A stretch of DNA of 6,582 nt from assembly GCA_905479025.1 (NCBI GenBank), contig CAJQKX010000169.1, forward strand, positions 1-6,582, given 5' to 3'. This DNA is from an uncultured Paraglaciecola sp. (GTDB lineage Bacteria > Pseudomonadota > Gammaproteobacteria > Enterobacterales > Alteromonadaceae). Below, in pieces: positions 1 through 6,582 of this stretch. Numbering within the stretch: the first letter of the stretch is position 1; each line of letters opens with the position of its first letter. The notes below the pieces were generated by a model that saw only the letters and a program-made list of their open reading frames with translations, was not told the DNA's origin and searched no databases. Made by a program: the position numbers and the translations under genes.

Positions 1-2
1 GG

Positions 3-155
3 TTCGGAGGCGGTAAAAAGGTTAAGGCGCAAATGCTTTATGATAATAAAAATGACCCAGATGAGACGCGTAATCTTGCCAATGAAGCAGAGTATCAATC
101 TGTGTTACGCGATTTGAGTAAGCAATTGGCTACTCATATGAGAACGCGAAAATAA
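3..155 (+). CDS. Sulfatase, C-terminal end only (5' part outside window)
   Basis: An open frame enters from the left edge and ends at a TAA at 153-155, leaving 50 codons. The visible motif MLYDNKNDPDETRNLA (33-80) matches the C-terminal signature of type I sulfatases of the alkaline-phosphatase superfamily, where E/M-LYD-x-x-x-DP-x-E-x-x-NLA is followed by a short amphipathic helix and the end of the protein. Such enzymes remove sulfate esters from glycans, using a formylglycine residue in the N-terminal half, which is not visible here, so catalytic competence and substrate cannot be judged. The tail is basic (RTRK). The gene is on the plus strand, opposite to every other gene here, and converges on the truncated gene at 105-503. 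The start lies outside the window. The short frame makes the subfamily undecidable, but the family call is fairly safe. Confidence 0.78.
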   Translation, partial: FGGGKKVKAQMLYDNKNDPDETRNLANEAEYQSVLRDLSKQLATHMRTRK

Positions 156-503
156 AAGACTATCAATAATTATTAATTTATAAATTTTGTCGGATACCAG
201 TACATAGCCACCGATAGTCCATTCAAAGGTTGGTCCAGCAGAGCCAAGTGTACTGCCGACACCATCGATCGCTGTCACTTTAGCGTGAATAACGATATTG
301 CTTAGGAGGCTGGCATTGACGCTAGGTTGATAGTCCGTAAGCGTAGTTTTCCAGAATTGTTCAGCCTGCGTGAAAAGCGCTTTTTGAGAATTAGATAATG
401 TGCCGCTAAAGTTGAGGTCAATATAAATAGCTGAGGCTTGCTGTGATAAGCAAGATAAAGAAACAAACGCACAGGTACGCAAGTGCTTAAAGATGGAATA
501 CAT
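105..503 (-). pseudogene. Truncated secreted leishmanolysin-like / PEP-CTERM-type protein, N-terminal fragment
   Basis: This 132-codon frame starts with a good start signal: GGAG at 510-513, six bases before the ATG at 501-503. Residues 1-25 form a signal peptide with a basic N-region, a hydrophobic core and cleavage probably after ASA-25. The mature part (IDLNFSGTLSNSQKALFTQAEQFW, then AIDGVGSTLGSAGPTF) resembles the N-terminal domain of bacterial secreted proteins related to leishmanolysin (peptidase M8-like). In those, such a segment precedes a 'MxFDSAD' strand and an HExxH-containing region. Similarity seems to end near SDK (about 184-190). The remaining residues are low-complexity or read antisense through the neighbouring sulfatase end. 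The protease motif and any C-terminal sorting signal are absent, so I read this as a remnant rather than a working gene. It could also be annotated simply as a 132-aa hypothetical secreted protein. Family assignment is from remembered pattern similarity and is moderate. Confidence 0.6.
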
Positions 504-738
504 CTTTTTCTCCAGGGTGTGATTTACTTTCTAGTAATAAATAAAATCATTCGGGGGAGAACGACTTTACATTTTATAATTATTAAACTGATCGTATTAG
601 CCGTACAATCAATAAACAAGTGTTAGTGTGTAAGCTGTTTGAGCGAGTAATTAGAAAAGCGTGTTTTATCTTTAAGCTACTAATTTATATGGAATAATTT
701 CAATTTAAATCAGCCGGAATCATCAGTTTTTGATTGCG
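504..738. other. AT-rich intergenic spacer between galM and the truncated secreted gene
   Basis: This 235-bp non-coding stretch lies downstream of the galM stop and upstream of the truncated secreted gene, and presumably once carried that gene's promoter. Apart from the ribosome binding site at 510-513 I see only AT-rich sequence. On the minus strand there are TATAAA- and TAATAC-like hexamers but no well-spaced -35 partner. No convincing GC-rich terminator hairpin follows galM. No RNA gene is recognised. Confidence 0.5.
510..513 (-). promoter_or_regulatory. Ribosome binding site of the truncated secreted gene
   Basis: GGAG on the minus strand, six bases before the ATG at 501-503. It supports this start and shows that the 5' end of the broken gene is intact. 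Confidence 0.6.
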
Positions 739-1707
739 CTAGCTCTGTTTATAGTCGTTTTTTTCTAACCGATAAGTTATATGAGTATTTAATGGCTGGT
801 GTTGAGTAGTTAGATGAAAAGGGTAATTAGATTGGTTTGGACTGTCAGGGCAAAACTGTGGTTCTAAGCAGAGACCTTGAGAGCGGTTAAACGGCGCTTC
901 AAGATATTGTCCAGTATACACTTGCATAGCAGGGTAGTTAGAGTCGACATGGAGTTTGAGTTTTTTATCGGCGCTTTGAAGTATGGCATGTTGTAAGGTT
1001 TGTGATTGTAAGCTGCTGTCCTCAGAGGTTAATAAATAATTATTATCGAGAATCGTTTTTTCTGTAATGCGTTTTGGTGTTAGATAATCAAATTCAGTCG
1101 AAGCTACGTTTGAAATATTCCCTTGAGGAAGTCCACTAAGATTCGTCGGTGTAATTTGACGGCTAAATATTTGCAAGCAGTGCTGATTAATACTCTGTTC
1201 TTGATCAAGATTAAAATAAGGGTGGGCTGTTGGGCCTGCAATGGTTGCTTGCTCAGTGATGACTTGAATTGCAATCGTTAATTCACTTTTTTCAAGCAGT
1301 TGGTAAGTTACCTCAACTAACATTCCTCCAGGGTAACCATTAAACTCGTCTGCTAATTCGCATCTTAAGGTAAGCGTATTCTTTGTTTGTTCAATACATT
1401 CCCAAAAGAGATTGGCGAGTGCGTTATTGCCACCGTGTAAATGATGCTCGCCCTCGTTGGCATTGAGTTGTAAGGTTTTGCCATCAACTTTGCATATTGA
1501 GTGGGCGATACGATTAGCATAAGGACCTACAATTGCGCCAATAAAGTAGCTGTCTTGAAGGTAGTCTTCAAGTTTTTCATAGCCTAAAATAATATTACGA
1601 GGGTGGTCGTCGACATCAGTTATCCATTTTAATAAACGAGCACCGTAATTAGCGATATGAACAACATCACCTTGGTTATTTGCAAGGGTATAGCTGACAA
1701 TGCTCAT
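739..1707 (-). CDS. galM: Aldose 1-epimerase (mutarotase)
   Basis: A complete 322-aa protein of normal GalM length. It interconverts the alpha and beta anomers of aldoses in the cytoplasm; in this setting the likely substrate is D-xylose, since xylose isomerase prefers one pyranose anomer. Family residues are in order: ANRI at 64-67 (sugar-binding Arg66), HLHGG at 89-93 (His91), AHPYFNL at 161-167 (catalytic acid His162), LDNNYLL at 220-226 (Asp221) and GLCLEPQ at 278-284 (catalytic base Glu282). These correspond to the Arg/His/His/Asp/Glu set known from Lactococcus GalM. There is no signal peptide. The start ATG has AAGGT eight bases upstream (1716-1720). It ends with TAG at 739-741. It lies 47 bp after tal on the same strand, so it is probably the last gene of the xylose operon. 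The symbol galM is by family; physiologically it may serve xylose rather than galactose. Confidence 0.92.
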   Translation of the reverse strand: MSIVSYTLANNQGDVVHIANYGARLLKWITDVDDHPRNIILGYEKLEDYLQDSYFIGAIVGPYANRIAHSICKVDGKTLQLNANEGEHHLHGGNNALANLFWECIEQTKNTLTLRCELADEFNGYPGGMLVEVTYQLLEKSELTIAIQVITEQATIAGPTAHPYFNLDQEQSINQHCLQIFSRQITPTNLSGLPQGNISNVASTEFDYLTPKRITEKTILDNNYLLTSEDSSLQSQTLQHAILQSADKKLKLHVDSNYPAMQVYTGQYLEAPFNRSQGLCLEPQFCPDSPNQSNYPFHLTTQHQPLNTHITYRLEKNDYKQS

Positions 1708-1715
1708 GATGTATT

Positions 1716-1720
1716 ACCTT
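1716..1720 (-). promoter_or_regulatory. Ribosome binding site of galM
   Basis: AAGGT on the minus strand, eight bases before the ATG at 1705-1707. It supports the chosen start and independent translation of the last cistron. Confidence 0.5.
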
Positions 1721-1754
1721 TGTCATGCTTTTATTATTAAATAATGGATTTATT

Positions 1755-2696
1755 TTATTGATTAACCCTATCAGTAACAAGCTGATCTAAAAGGGCTTGG
1801 TCTTTTGCAAAGTTACGTATGCCTTCGGACAACTTTTCACAGGCCATGGCATCTTCGTTATGCACCCATGAAAAAGTGGCGTCAGTTAAGGCAATCAGCG
1901 AATCACGATTCATAATGTTCATATTCGCAGCCGATAGTTTAGTCGTTAGGCTGCCTTCAGTGTCTTGTAATTGATTCAGCAAAGCAGGGGATATCGTCAA
2001 TAAATCACAGCCTGCCAATTCAATGATTTCGCTAATATTTCTAAAGCTGGCTCCCATAACAACGGTGTTATAGCCGTATTGTTTATAGTAATTATAGATA
2101 TCCGTCACCGATTTAACACCAGGATCATCTGCGCCAATAAATTCTTTATCTTCATTTTTCTTGTACCAATCTAAAATGCGACCCACAAAAGGCGATATCA
2201 ATGTGACATTGGCTTCAGCACAGGCTATGGCTTGAGCTTTCGAAAAGAGTAATGTTAAGTTACAAGCAATGCCTTCTTTTTCTAACTGTTCGGCTGCTTT
2301 AATACCTTGCCATGTTGAGGCAAGCTTAATTAAAACTCTTTTCTTATCAATACCTGCTGCTTGGTAGAGGCTAATGAGTTTACGGCCTTTCGCAATACTC
2401 GCATTGGTATCAAAAGAAAGTCGCGCATCCACTTCAGAAGATACTCGGCCAGGAACATGATTTAATATTTCACAACCAAAGTTGACGATAAGCTGATCAC
2501 AGATATCATCAATATTATTGCCTGCTGTCATAATCGCGTGATCAATTAAATGCTGATATTGAGGGAGCTTGGCGGCCTGTAAGATTAATGATGGGTTAGT
2601 CGTAGCGTCAGTAGGATTTAATGATTTTATGGAATCCACATCACCACTATCAGCAACGACAATGGTGACTTTTTTAAGCTGTTCTAGTAAGTTCAT
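1755..2696 (-). CDS. tal: Transaldolase (TalB type)
   Basis: A complete 313-aa class I transaldolase, close in length to the 317-aa E. coli TalB and alignable by eye over its whole length. It moves a dihydroxyacetone unit from sedoheptulose 7-phosphate to glyceraldehyde 3-phosphate, in the cytoplasmic non-oxidative pentose-phosphate pathway. Visible family residues are Asp16 in VVADSGD, Asn34 in DATTNPS, Glu88 in SSEVDARLS, the Schiff-base Lys124 in [16 protein letters not shown] at 168-173 with phosphate-binding Arg173, and MGASFRN at 214-220 with Arg219. The usual SPF phenylalanine (E. coli F178) is kept, so ordinary transaldolase rather than fructose-6-phosphate aldolase activity is expected. 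The ATG at 2694-2696 fits the family N-terminus (short basic lead before TIVVADSGD), but only a weak GGAT stands seven bases upstream. It lies 145 bp after xylA across a hairpin. Its placement in a xylose block suggests a dedicated copy that relieves pentose-phosphate flux. Confidence 0.96.
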   Translation of the reverse strand: MNLLEQLKKVTIVVADSGDVDSIKSLNPTDATTNPSLILQAAKLPQYQHLIDHAIMTAGNNIDDICDQLIVNFGCEILNHVPGRVSSEVDARLSFDTNASIAKGRKLISLYQAAGIDKKRVLIKLASTWQGIKAAEQLEKEGIACNLTLLFSKAQAIACAEANVTLISPFVGRILDWYKKNEDKEFIGADDPGVKSVTDIYNYYKQYGYNTVVMGASFRNISEIIELAGCDLLTISPALLNQLQDTEGSLTTKLSAANMNIMNRDSLIALTDATFSWVHNEDAMACEKLSEGIRNFAKDQALLDQLVTDRVNQ

Positions 2697-2750
2697 AGCG
2701 ATCCGATTGATGGGTTAACTGATTGAAGTGACTTTTTTACTTGAGAGGAA

Positions 2751-2781
2751 AGATTTACCTGTTAAAAAAACAGGTAAATCT
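2751..2781 (-). repeat. Perfect 13-bp inverted repeat in the xylA-tal spacer
   Basis: AGATTTACCTGTT (2751-2763) and AACAGGTAAATCT (2769-2781) are perfect inverted arms around a five-base A loop (U in the minus-strand transcript). In the transcript the hairpin starts 60 nt after the xylA stop codon and ends 54 nt before the tal start. The stem is rather AT-rich, and only UUCC follows it in the operon direction, so it is not a textbook intrinsic terminator. It may instead be a leaky attenuator, an mRNA-stabilising or processing hairpin that sets xylA levels against tal, or a protein-binding palindrome. The structure is directly visible; the role is inferred. Confidence 0.7.
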
Positions 2782-2841
2782 ATCGTAAAGTTGAAGCCTG
2801 TAAATGATTATTGCTTTGGTTTAATGTTACGCCCAGTAAAA

Positions 2842-4161
2842 TTAAACGTAACGGTTAACAATGTTTTCCAATAACTCTTGACGACCCGATTCTTGTTTAG
2901 GATTGATATTATTATCTAGTACGAGTTGAGACAAGCTCTCTAAGCTCTGGTTGCCAGACATAATACTTTGACCTAATTTTTCTTTCCAGCCTGCGTAACG
3001 AGTATCAACAAAGTCACTTAAAGGCGCATCATCAATTAACTTTGCGGCGTTAAGTAATGACTTAGCCATTGTATCCATGCCGCCAATGTGACCAAGGAAT
3101 AGGTCATCACGTTCACAAGATTGGCGACGCAGCTTTGTATCAAAGTTAAAGCCACCTGTTTTAAAACCACCCGCTTTTAAGATTTCATACATCACTAAGG
3201 TGCACTCGGCAACATCGTTAGGAAACTGATCGGTATCCCAGCCGTTTTGCATATCGCCACGGTTGGCATCAACACTGCCCATAATACCTTCAGCGCAGGC
3301 GGTCGCAATTTCATGGTGAAAACTATGACCAGCTAATGTTGCGTGGTTAGCTTCAATGTTTACTTGCACTTCATCTTGAATGCCGTGCTTATGAAGAAAG
3401 CCTGCTACTGTAGCTGTGTCATAATCGTATTGATGTTTAGTAGGCTCTTGAGGCTTAGGCTCAATTAATAAAGTACCTTTAAAACCAATTTTATGCTTGT
3501 GCTCAATAACCATTTTTAGAAAGCGCGCATATTGCTCGCCTTCTTGTTTTAAGTCGGTATTTAACAAGCTGTCATAACCTTCTCGACCTCCCCAAAGCAC
3601 ATAGTTATGGCCGCCCAAGCGGTGGGTTACGTCCATAGCATGCTTCACCTGTGCAGCAGCATAAGCAAACAGTTCTGGATTAGGATTGGTTGAGCCACCA
3701 GCACAAAAACGGGCATTAGAAAATAAGTTTGCCGTACCCCAAAGTAATTCAACGCCTGTACGTTGCATTTCTTTTTCAAAGATATCAGCAATATGGTTAA
3801 CATTAGCGTGGAATTCTTTTAAGGAATTGCCTTCAGGTGCAATATCCGCATCATGAAAACAAAAATAAGGTACGCCTAATTTTTCAAAGAATTCAAAAGC
3901 AACTGCCGCTTTTTGTTCAGCCAGTTGTAACTGGTTGCCTGTTGCTTGAATCCAAGGACGATCAAAAGTACCTGCACCGAAAATATCAGAACCTGCCCAA
4001 CAAAAGTTGTGCCAATAGCAAGCAGCAAAACGCAGATGTTCTTTCATTGTTTTACCATTGACGACCTGATTCTCATCATAGTATCGAAAGGCGAAGGGGT
4101 TTGTGCTATCGGGACCTTCAAATTGGATTTTATTGACGTTGTTAAAAAATTGTTCGCTCAT
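2842..4161 (-). CDS. xylA: D-xylose isomerase
   Basis: A complete 439-aa protein, the size of the long (class II) xylose isomerases such as E. coli XylA (440 aa). It converts D-xylose to D-xylulose in the cytoplasm using two divalent metals in a TIM barrel. The catalytic pair is in [12 protein letters not shown] (His103, Asp106). Metal ligands are complete: Glu234 and Lys236 in IEPKPQEP, Glu270 and His273 in [13 protein letters not shown], Asp298 in GSVDANRGD, Asp309 and Asp311 in GWDTDQFP, and Asp341 in [10 protein letters not shown]. The WGGREGY signature is at 190-196. The start ATG is fixed by AGGAG six bases upstream (4168-4172), the strongest ribosome binding site in the window. It begins 34 bp after xylB on the same strand, so the two are almost surely co-transcribed. 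Nothing is missing from the active site, and function is near certain. Confidence 0.98.
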   Translation of the reverse strand: MSEQFFNNVNKIQFEGPDSTNPFAFRYYDENQVVNGKTMKEHLRFAACYWHNFCWAGSDIFGAGTFDRPWIQATGNQLQLAEQKAAVAFEFFEKLGVPYFCFHDADIAPEGNSLKEFHANVNHIADIFEKEMQRTGVELLWGTANLFSNARFCAGGSTNPNPELFAYAAAQVKHAMDVTHRLGGHNYVLWGGREGYDSLLNTDLKQEGEQYARFLKMVIEHKHKIGFKGTLLIEPKPQEPTKHQYDYDTATVAGFLHKHGIQDEVQVNIEANHATLAGHSFHHEIATACAEGIMGSVDANRGDMQNGWDTDQFPNDVAECTLVMYEILKAGGFKTGGFNFDTKLRRQSCERDDLFLGHIGGMDTMAKSLLNAAKLIDDAPLSDFVDTRYAGWKEKLGQSIMSGNQSLESLSQLVLDNNINPKQESGRQELLENIVNRYV

Positions 4162-4167
4162 GAATAG

Positions 4168-4172
4168 CTCCT
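4168..4172 (-). promoter_or_regulatory. Strong ribosome binding site of xylA
   Basis: AGGAG (within AGGAGCT) on the minus strand, six bases before the xylA ATG, inside the 34-bp xylB-xylA gap. It contrasts with the absent or weak sites before xylB and tal and suggests that XylA is made in excess over its operon partners. Confidence 0.75.
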
Positions 4173-4195
4173 AGTTAAATATAGATAGCAAACAC

Positions 4196-5653
4196 TTAAA
4201 AATGGTCTTTTAAGCTTTGATAAAGTTGTTGAAATTTTTCATGTTGCTTAACGTAATAAGCAGACAAAATTGGATCTGGTTGTATGACATCGTCTATTTC
4301 ACCGGCTAAACAAATATCAGTCGCAGCCAGTGAGTTAACGCCTATCTTCGCTAAGCGAGCAGCACCAAATGCTGGGCCGACTTCACCACCTTTACGGTAG
4401 GTGAGGGGTTTGTTTAATACGCTGGAAAGAATTTTCCCCCAAAGCTTACTGCGTGAACCACCGCCAATAACCGATACGGTATCGATGACTGTACCGGCGT
4501 CCATTAGCGCTTGCTGCCCATCGGCAAAGGCAAAAGCAATACCTTCTAATACAGCACGGCCAAGTTCTGCTGAGTTTGTATTGTGACCCAGACCAAAAAA
4601 CACACCTTGTGCATTAGGGTTGTTATGCGGCGTACGTTCGCCTGATAAATACGGTAGAAAAATAACCGGTGAGGGCGTGGAGAAATCGAGCTTCTCAATT
4701 TCATTGAGTAAGCTTTGTTCGTTTTTAAACCCCGTTAATTCAGTGACCCATGATAAACAGCTGGCAGCACTTAAAATTACAGACATTTGATGCCAAGTAT
4801 TTTCAATGCAATGACAAAAGGTATGAACAGCACTATCAGGATTAGGCTGATAGCTTTCATTCGCCACAAAATAAACGCCAGACGTGCCCAGTGACAAAAA
4901 GGCCTCATTCGGATTAATAACACCAATACCTGCGGCACCTGCTGCGTTATCGCCGCCACCAGCGATTACCGGAACCGCTGGTATTCCCCATTTTTTAGCA
5001 AGCTCACTATGAAGCATGCCAGTAATTTCTGTGCCTTCATACAATGTAGGCATTTGTGCTTCAGTTAAGCTGCTCGCTGTTAACATGGCCTGAGACCATG
5101 CTCGCTTTTCAACATCTAGCCATAATGTGCCTGCGCTATCAGACATATCCGATGCATAGTCGCCGGTCATCAAAAACCGTAAATAATCTTTAGGTAATAA
5201 AACTTTGGCAATTTTAGCAAAATTATCTGGTTCGTTTTCTTTTAGCCACACGAGTTTAGGTGCAGTAAAACCTGGCATAGCAATGTTGCCGGTAATAGCG
5301 CGACTATTAGGTTCGATGCTCTCTAACCATTGGCATTGTGCTTCGCTACGACCGTCATTCCATAAAATAGCAGGGCGAATAATATGGTTTGCACTGTCTA
5401 ATAAGGTTGCACCATGCATCTGCCCAGATAGGCCAATAGCTTTTACCCCTTGTAATACGACAGAATGATTTTGTAATAACTCATCCATCGCTAAGTGCGT
5501 AGCCTGCCACCAATCGGCGGGTGCTTGCTCTGACCACAGCGGTGCAGGCCGGCTGACTTCTAGGGGAGATGATGCTTGAGCCACGAGTTGGTCATGCTCA
5601 TCCAATATAATGATCTTTACACACGAGGTGCCTAAATCTATTCCTAAATACAT
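4196..5653 (-). CDS. xylB: Xylulokinase (FGGY family)
   Basis: A complete 485-aa FGGY-family carbohydrate kinase, matching the usual 480-500 aa of XylB. It phosphorylates D-xylulose to D-xylulose 5-phosphate with ATP in the cytoplasm. The N-terminal actin-like domain starts with the phosphate loop YLGIDLGTSCVK (Asp6), followed by GLSGQMHGATLLD at 74-86 (substrate-binding Met-His 79-80) and ILWNDGRS at 96-103. Catalytic Asp235 is in AGGGDNAAGA. The C-terminal domain carries LSLGTSGV (253-260), PYLSGERTPHNNP (334-346, xylulokinase-like) and the adenosine motif VIGGGSRSKLW (395-405). The start gives the family-typical MYLGIDLG, although no clear Shine-Dalgarno precedes it. It is the first gene of the xylB-xylA-tal-galM series, 132 bp downstream of the sulfatase gene and 34 bp before xylA. 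The adjacency of XylA makes D-xylulose the substrate rather than another FGGY sugar. Confidence 0.97.
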   Translation of the reverse strand: MYLGIDLGTSCVKIIILDEHDQLVAQASSPLEVSRPAPLWSEQAPADWWQATHLAMDELLQNHSVVLQGVKAIGLSGQMHGATLLDSANHIIRPAILWNDGRSEAQCQWLESIEPNSRAITGNIAMPGFTAPKLVWLKENEPDNFAKIAKVLLPKDYLRFLMTGDYASDMSDSAGTLWLDVEKRAWSQAMLTASSLTEAQMPTLYEGTEITGMLHSELAKKWGIPAVPVIAGGGDNAAGAAGIGVINPNEAFLSLGTSGVYFVANESYQPNPDSAVHTFCHCIENTWHQMSVILSAASCLSWVTELTGFKNEQSLLNEIEKLDFSTPSPVIFLPYLSGERTPHNNPNAQGVFFGLGHNTNSAELGRAVLEGIAFAFADGQQALMDAGTVIDTVSVIGGGSRSKLWGKILSSVLNKPLTYRKGGEVGPAFGAARLAKIGVNSLAATDICLAGEIDDVIQPDPILSAYYVKQHEKFQQLYQSLKDHF

Positions 5654-5693
5654 AATATTTATTCAATCGCTATTGTTAATGTTTATGCTACTC

Positions 5694-5720
5694 ACAATAC
5701 TACTAAGTAGCTTTTGTTAA
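5694..5720 (-). promoter_or_regulatory. Possible xylB promoter with palindromic operator
   Basis: On the minus strand TTAACA (5715-5720, five of six to the -35 consensus) is followed 15 bases later by TATTGT (5694-5699, four of six to -10), about 41 bases before the xylB ATG. Between them lies the palindrome CTACT-T-AGTAG (5700-5710), nested in a wider GCTACT/AGTAGC repeat (5687-5711). A palindrome between -35 and -10 is where a repressor would bind. The spacer is short and the DNA is AT-rich, so this may be chance. Confidence 0.25.
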
Positions 5721-5785
5721 ATTATTCTGTACTCTTGTATTTTTTTGCTATTAGTACACCATGACTATAAACAAAAGTATCAGCG

Positions 5786-6582
5786 TTATAGTTTTGAAAT
5801 GGTATGTGATAATGCTGAAAGCAAATAATTCTCTTCAGGTAATTTGCCTTGAGTTTTTAATGATTGCATTGCAGCAACCATCGTTTTCAATTCTTTCGCA
5901 ACAGGTTTAGCTTTTATGCCTATGGCATCTAGCGCATTGGCCGCATGAATTCTCACCATGGCTGAGGGATGAGTGAGTTGTTTCATCAGAATTTCTAGGG
6001 CTTGCTGTTCATTACCCATATAGGCAAGCGCTTCTGCGGCAACAATTTGCACATCCGCCGAGTTATCGCGGAGTTTCTGCAAGAGCATTAGTTTTGCTGG
6101 CATAGCCTGTTCTTTTAAAATAGTGCATCCCATAGCGGCCCAGTATCTAACAATGGGCTCTTGGTGCGATAACCGCTGGGTAAGTAAAGCGAGATTTTCT
6201 GGTTTCGCTAAACTGGCGATTTCAGCAGTTTCAATAATTAAATCGATAGGGAAGTTATCTTCTCTAACGAGTTCATAGCCAGTTTGATTTTTAGTCCGTT
6301 TAGCGAGCTCTCCTTCAGGAATGAAGCCCACATCTTTGTACTGTCGATTTTTTGATTGCAATGCCTTACGCATATCGGTTAAGACAGTGCTGTAAGCAGC
6401 GTCACTCGCTAAATTATTAACTTCCCAAGGATCAACACTCGTGTCATATAGCTCTTCGCTAGGACGCGCTTGCCAGAAGCGTTGCTGGGTTTCATTACAT
6501 TTATTTTGTTGGCAGGCTTGCTGCCATGAGCGGACGGATGCAGCTTTCCATACATAGCCTAAATGCTGCCCATTAGGACGGT
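5786..6582 (-). CDS. Sulfatase with C-terminal HEAT-like repeats (5' part outside window)
   Basis: The frame is open from the right edge to TAA at 5786-5788, giving about 265 codons; the internal ATG at 6371-6373 is not the true start, because sulfatase sequence continues upstream of it. The segment at 6407-6457 reads EELYDTSVDPWEVNNLA, the C-terminal type I sulfatase signature, preceded by QARPS and followed by an amphipathic helix. After a linker (YKDVGFIPEGELAKRT) come three helical pairs of about 30 residues typical of HEAT/PBS-lyase repeats, with cores at VRYWAAMGCTIL, VQIVAAEALAYMG and VRIHAANALDAIG (roughly 5915-6205). The catalytic half is not visible, so the formylglycine motif and any signal peptide cannot be checked. 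Family knowledge says such enzymes desulfate glycans, often in the periplasm. It reads into the xylose operon from 132 bp upstream and may share its induction. Confidence 0.87.
   Translation of the reverse strand, partial: RPNGQHLGYVWKAASVRSWQQACQQNKCNETQQRFWQARPSEELYDTSVDPWEVNNLASDAAYSTVLTDMRKALQSKNRQYKDVGFIPEGELAKRTKNQTGYELVREDNFPIDLIIETAEIASLAKPENLALLTQRLSHQEPIVRYWAAMGCTILKEQAMPAKLMLLQKLRDNSADVQIVAAEALAYMGNEQQALEILMKQLTHPSAMVRIHAANALDAIGIKAKPVAKELKTMVAAMQSLKTQGKLPEENYLLSALSHTISKL

Noticed and set aside
105..155. Coding overlap of the truncated minus-strand frame with the sulfatase end
   Set aside because: The sulfatase signature on the plus strand is real; the minus-strand residues here look like read-through after truncation, not a functional overlap.
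429..503. Lipoprotein signal in the truncated secreted protein (SLSC)
   Set aside because: The leucine is not at the canonical -3 position of a lipobox, and an ordinary signal-peptidase I site (ASA) follows.
705..738. Possible terminator after galM
   Set aside because: Only four- to five-base AATCA/TGATT complementarities are visible, without a stable stem or a U-run in the right place.
1733..1745. ATTAT/ATAAT palindrome in the tal-galM gap
   Set aside because: Only five A/T base pairs with a three-base loop, expected by chance in such AT-rich DNA.
2819..2852. GTTTAAT/ATTAAAC and GTTAC/GTAAC inverted repeats around the xylA stop codon
   Set aside because: The two short pairings compete rather than form one stem, have long loops and no U-tract, so no terminator is supported.
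3837..4167. Plus-strand open frames of 73-74 codons inside xylA
   Set aside because: They are antisense to a fully conserved xylose isomerase, have no ribosome binding site or family resemblance, and are shadows of the real gene.
4401..5468. Short open frames in other frames within xylB, on both strands
   Set aside because: They overlap conserved FGGY-kinase motifs and show composition typical of antisense or shifted reading, with no recognisable protein.
5729..5757. GTACT/AGTAC repeat after the HEAT-sulfatase gene
   Set aside because: Five-base arms with a 19-base loop and no GC-rich stem are too weak for a terminator call.

Overview
The window looks like part of a carbohydrate-utilisation cluster from a marine, moderately low-GC gammaproteobacterium. 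Alteromonadales-like is my best guess. It rests on the enterobacterial-style transaldolase and xylose isomerase sequences, the AT-rich intergenic DNA and the sulfatases; no taxonomic marker is present. All complete genes lie on the minus strand. Two sulfatase genes run off the two ends of the window, on opposite strands.

Layout from left to right. Positions 3-155 (+) hold the last 50 codons of a sulfatase. It converges on a signal-peptide-bearing gene remnant at 105-503 (-), which resembles the N-terminal part of bacterial leishmanolysin-like or PEP-CTERM-type secreted proteins and has lost its 3' part. A 235-bp AT-rich spacer (504-738) follows. Then comes the D-xylose block, transcribed right to left: xylB (xylulokinase, 4196-5653), xylA (xylose isomerase, 2842-4161), tal (transaldolase, 1755-2696) and a galM-type aldose 1-epimerase (739-1707). 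The xylA-tal spacer holds a perfect 13-bp inverted repeat. The 132-bp spacer upstream of xylB holds a weak promoter-like pair around a short palindrome. At the right edge, 5786 to beyond 6582 (-) is the C-terminal part of a second sulfatase, which carries about three HEAT-like repeats after the sulfatase domain.

Together the four xylose genes make a short pathway. The epimerase equilibrates xylose anomers, XylA makes D-xylulose, XylB makes D-xylulose 5-phosphate, and transaldolase drains the non-oxidative pentose-phosphate pathway into glycolysis. Flanking sulfatases suggest that the xylose comes from a sulfated algal polysaccharide such as ulvan or a sulfated xylose-containing glycan. That substrate is an inference from context. 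No transporter, regulator, xylanase, xylosidase or lyase lies inside the window.

I see no clear undescribed system. The points most worth a second look are the truncated gene at the left cluster boundary, the sulfatase-HEAT architecture, the intercistronic hairpin, and the coupling of sulfatases to a xylose operon.
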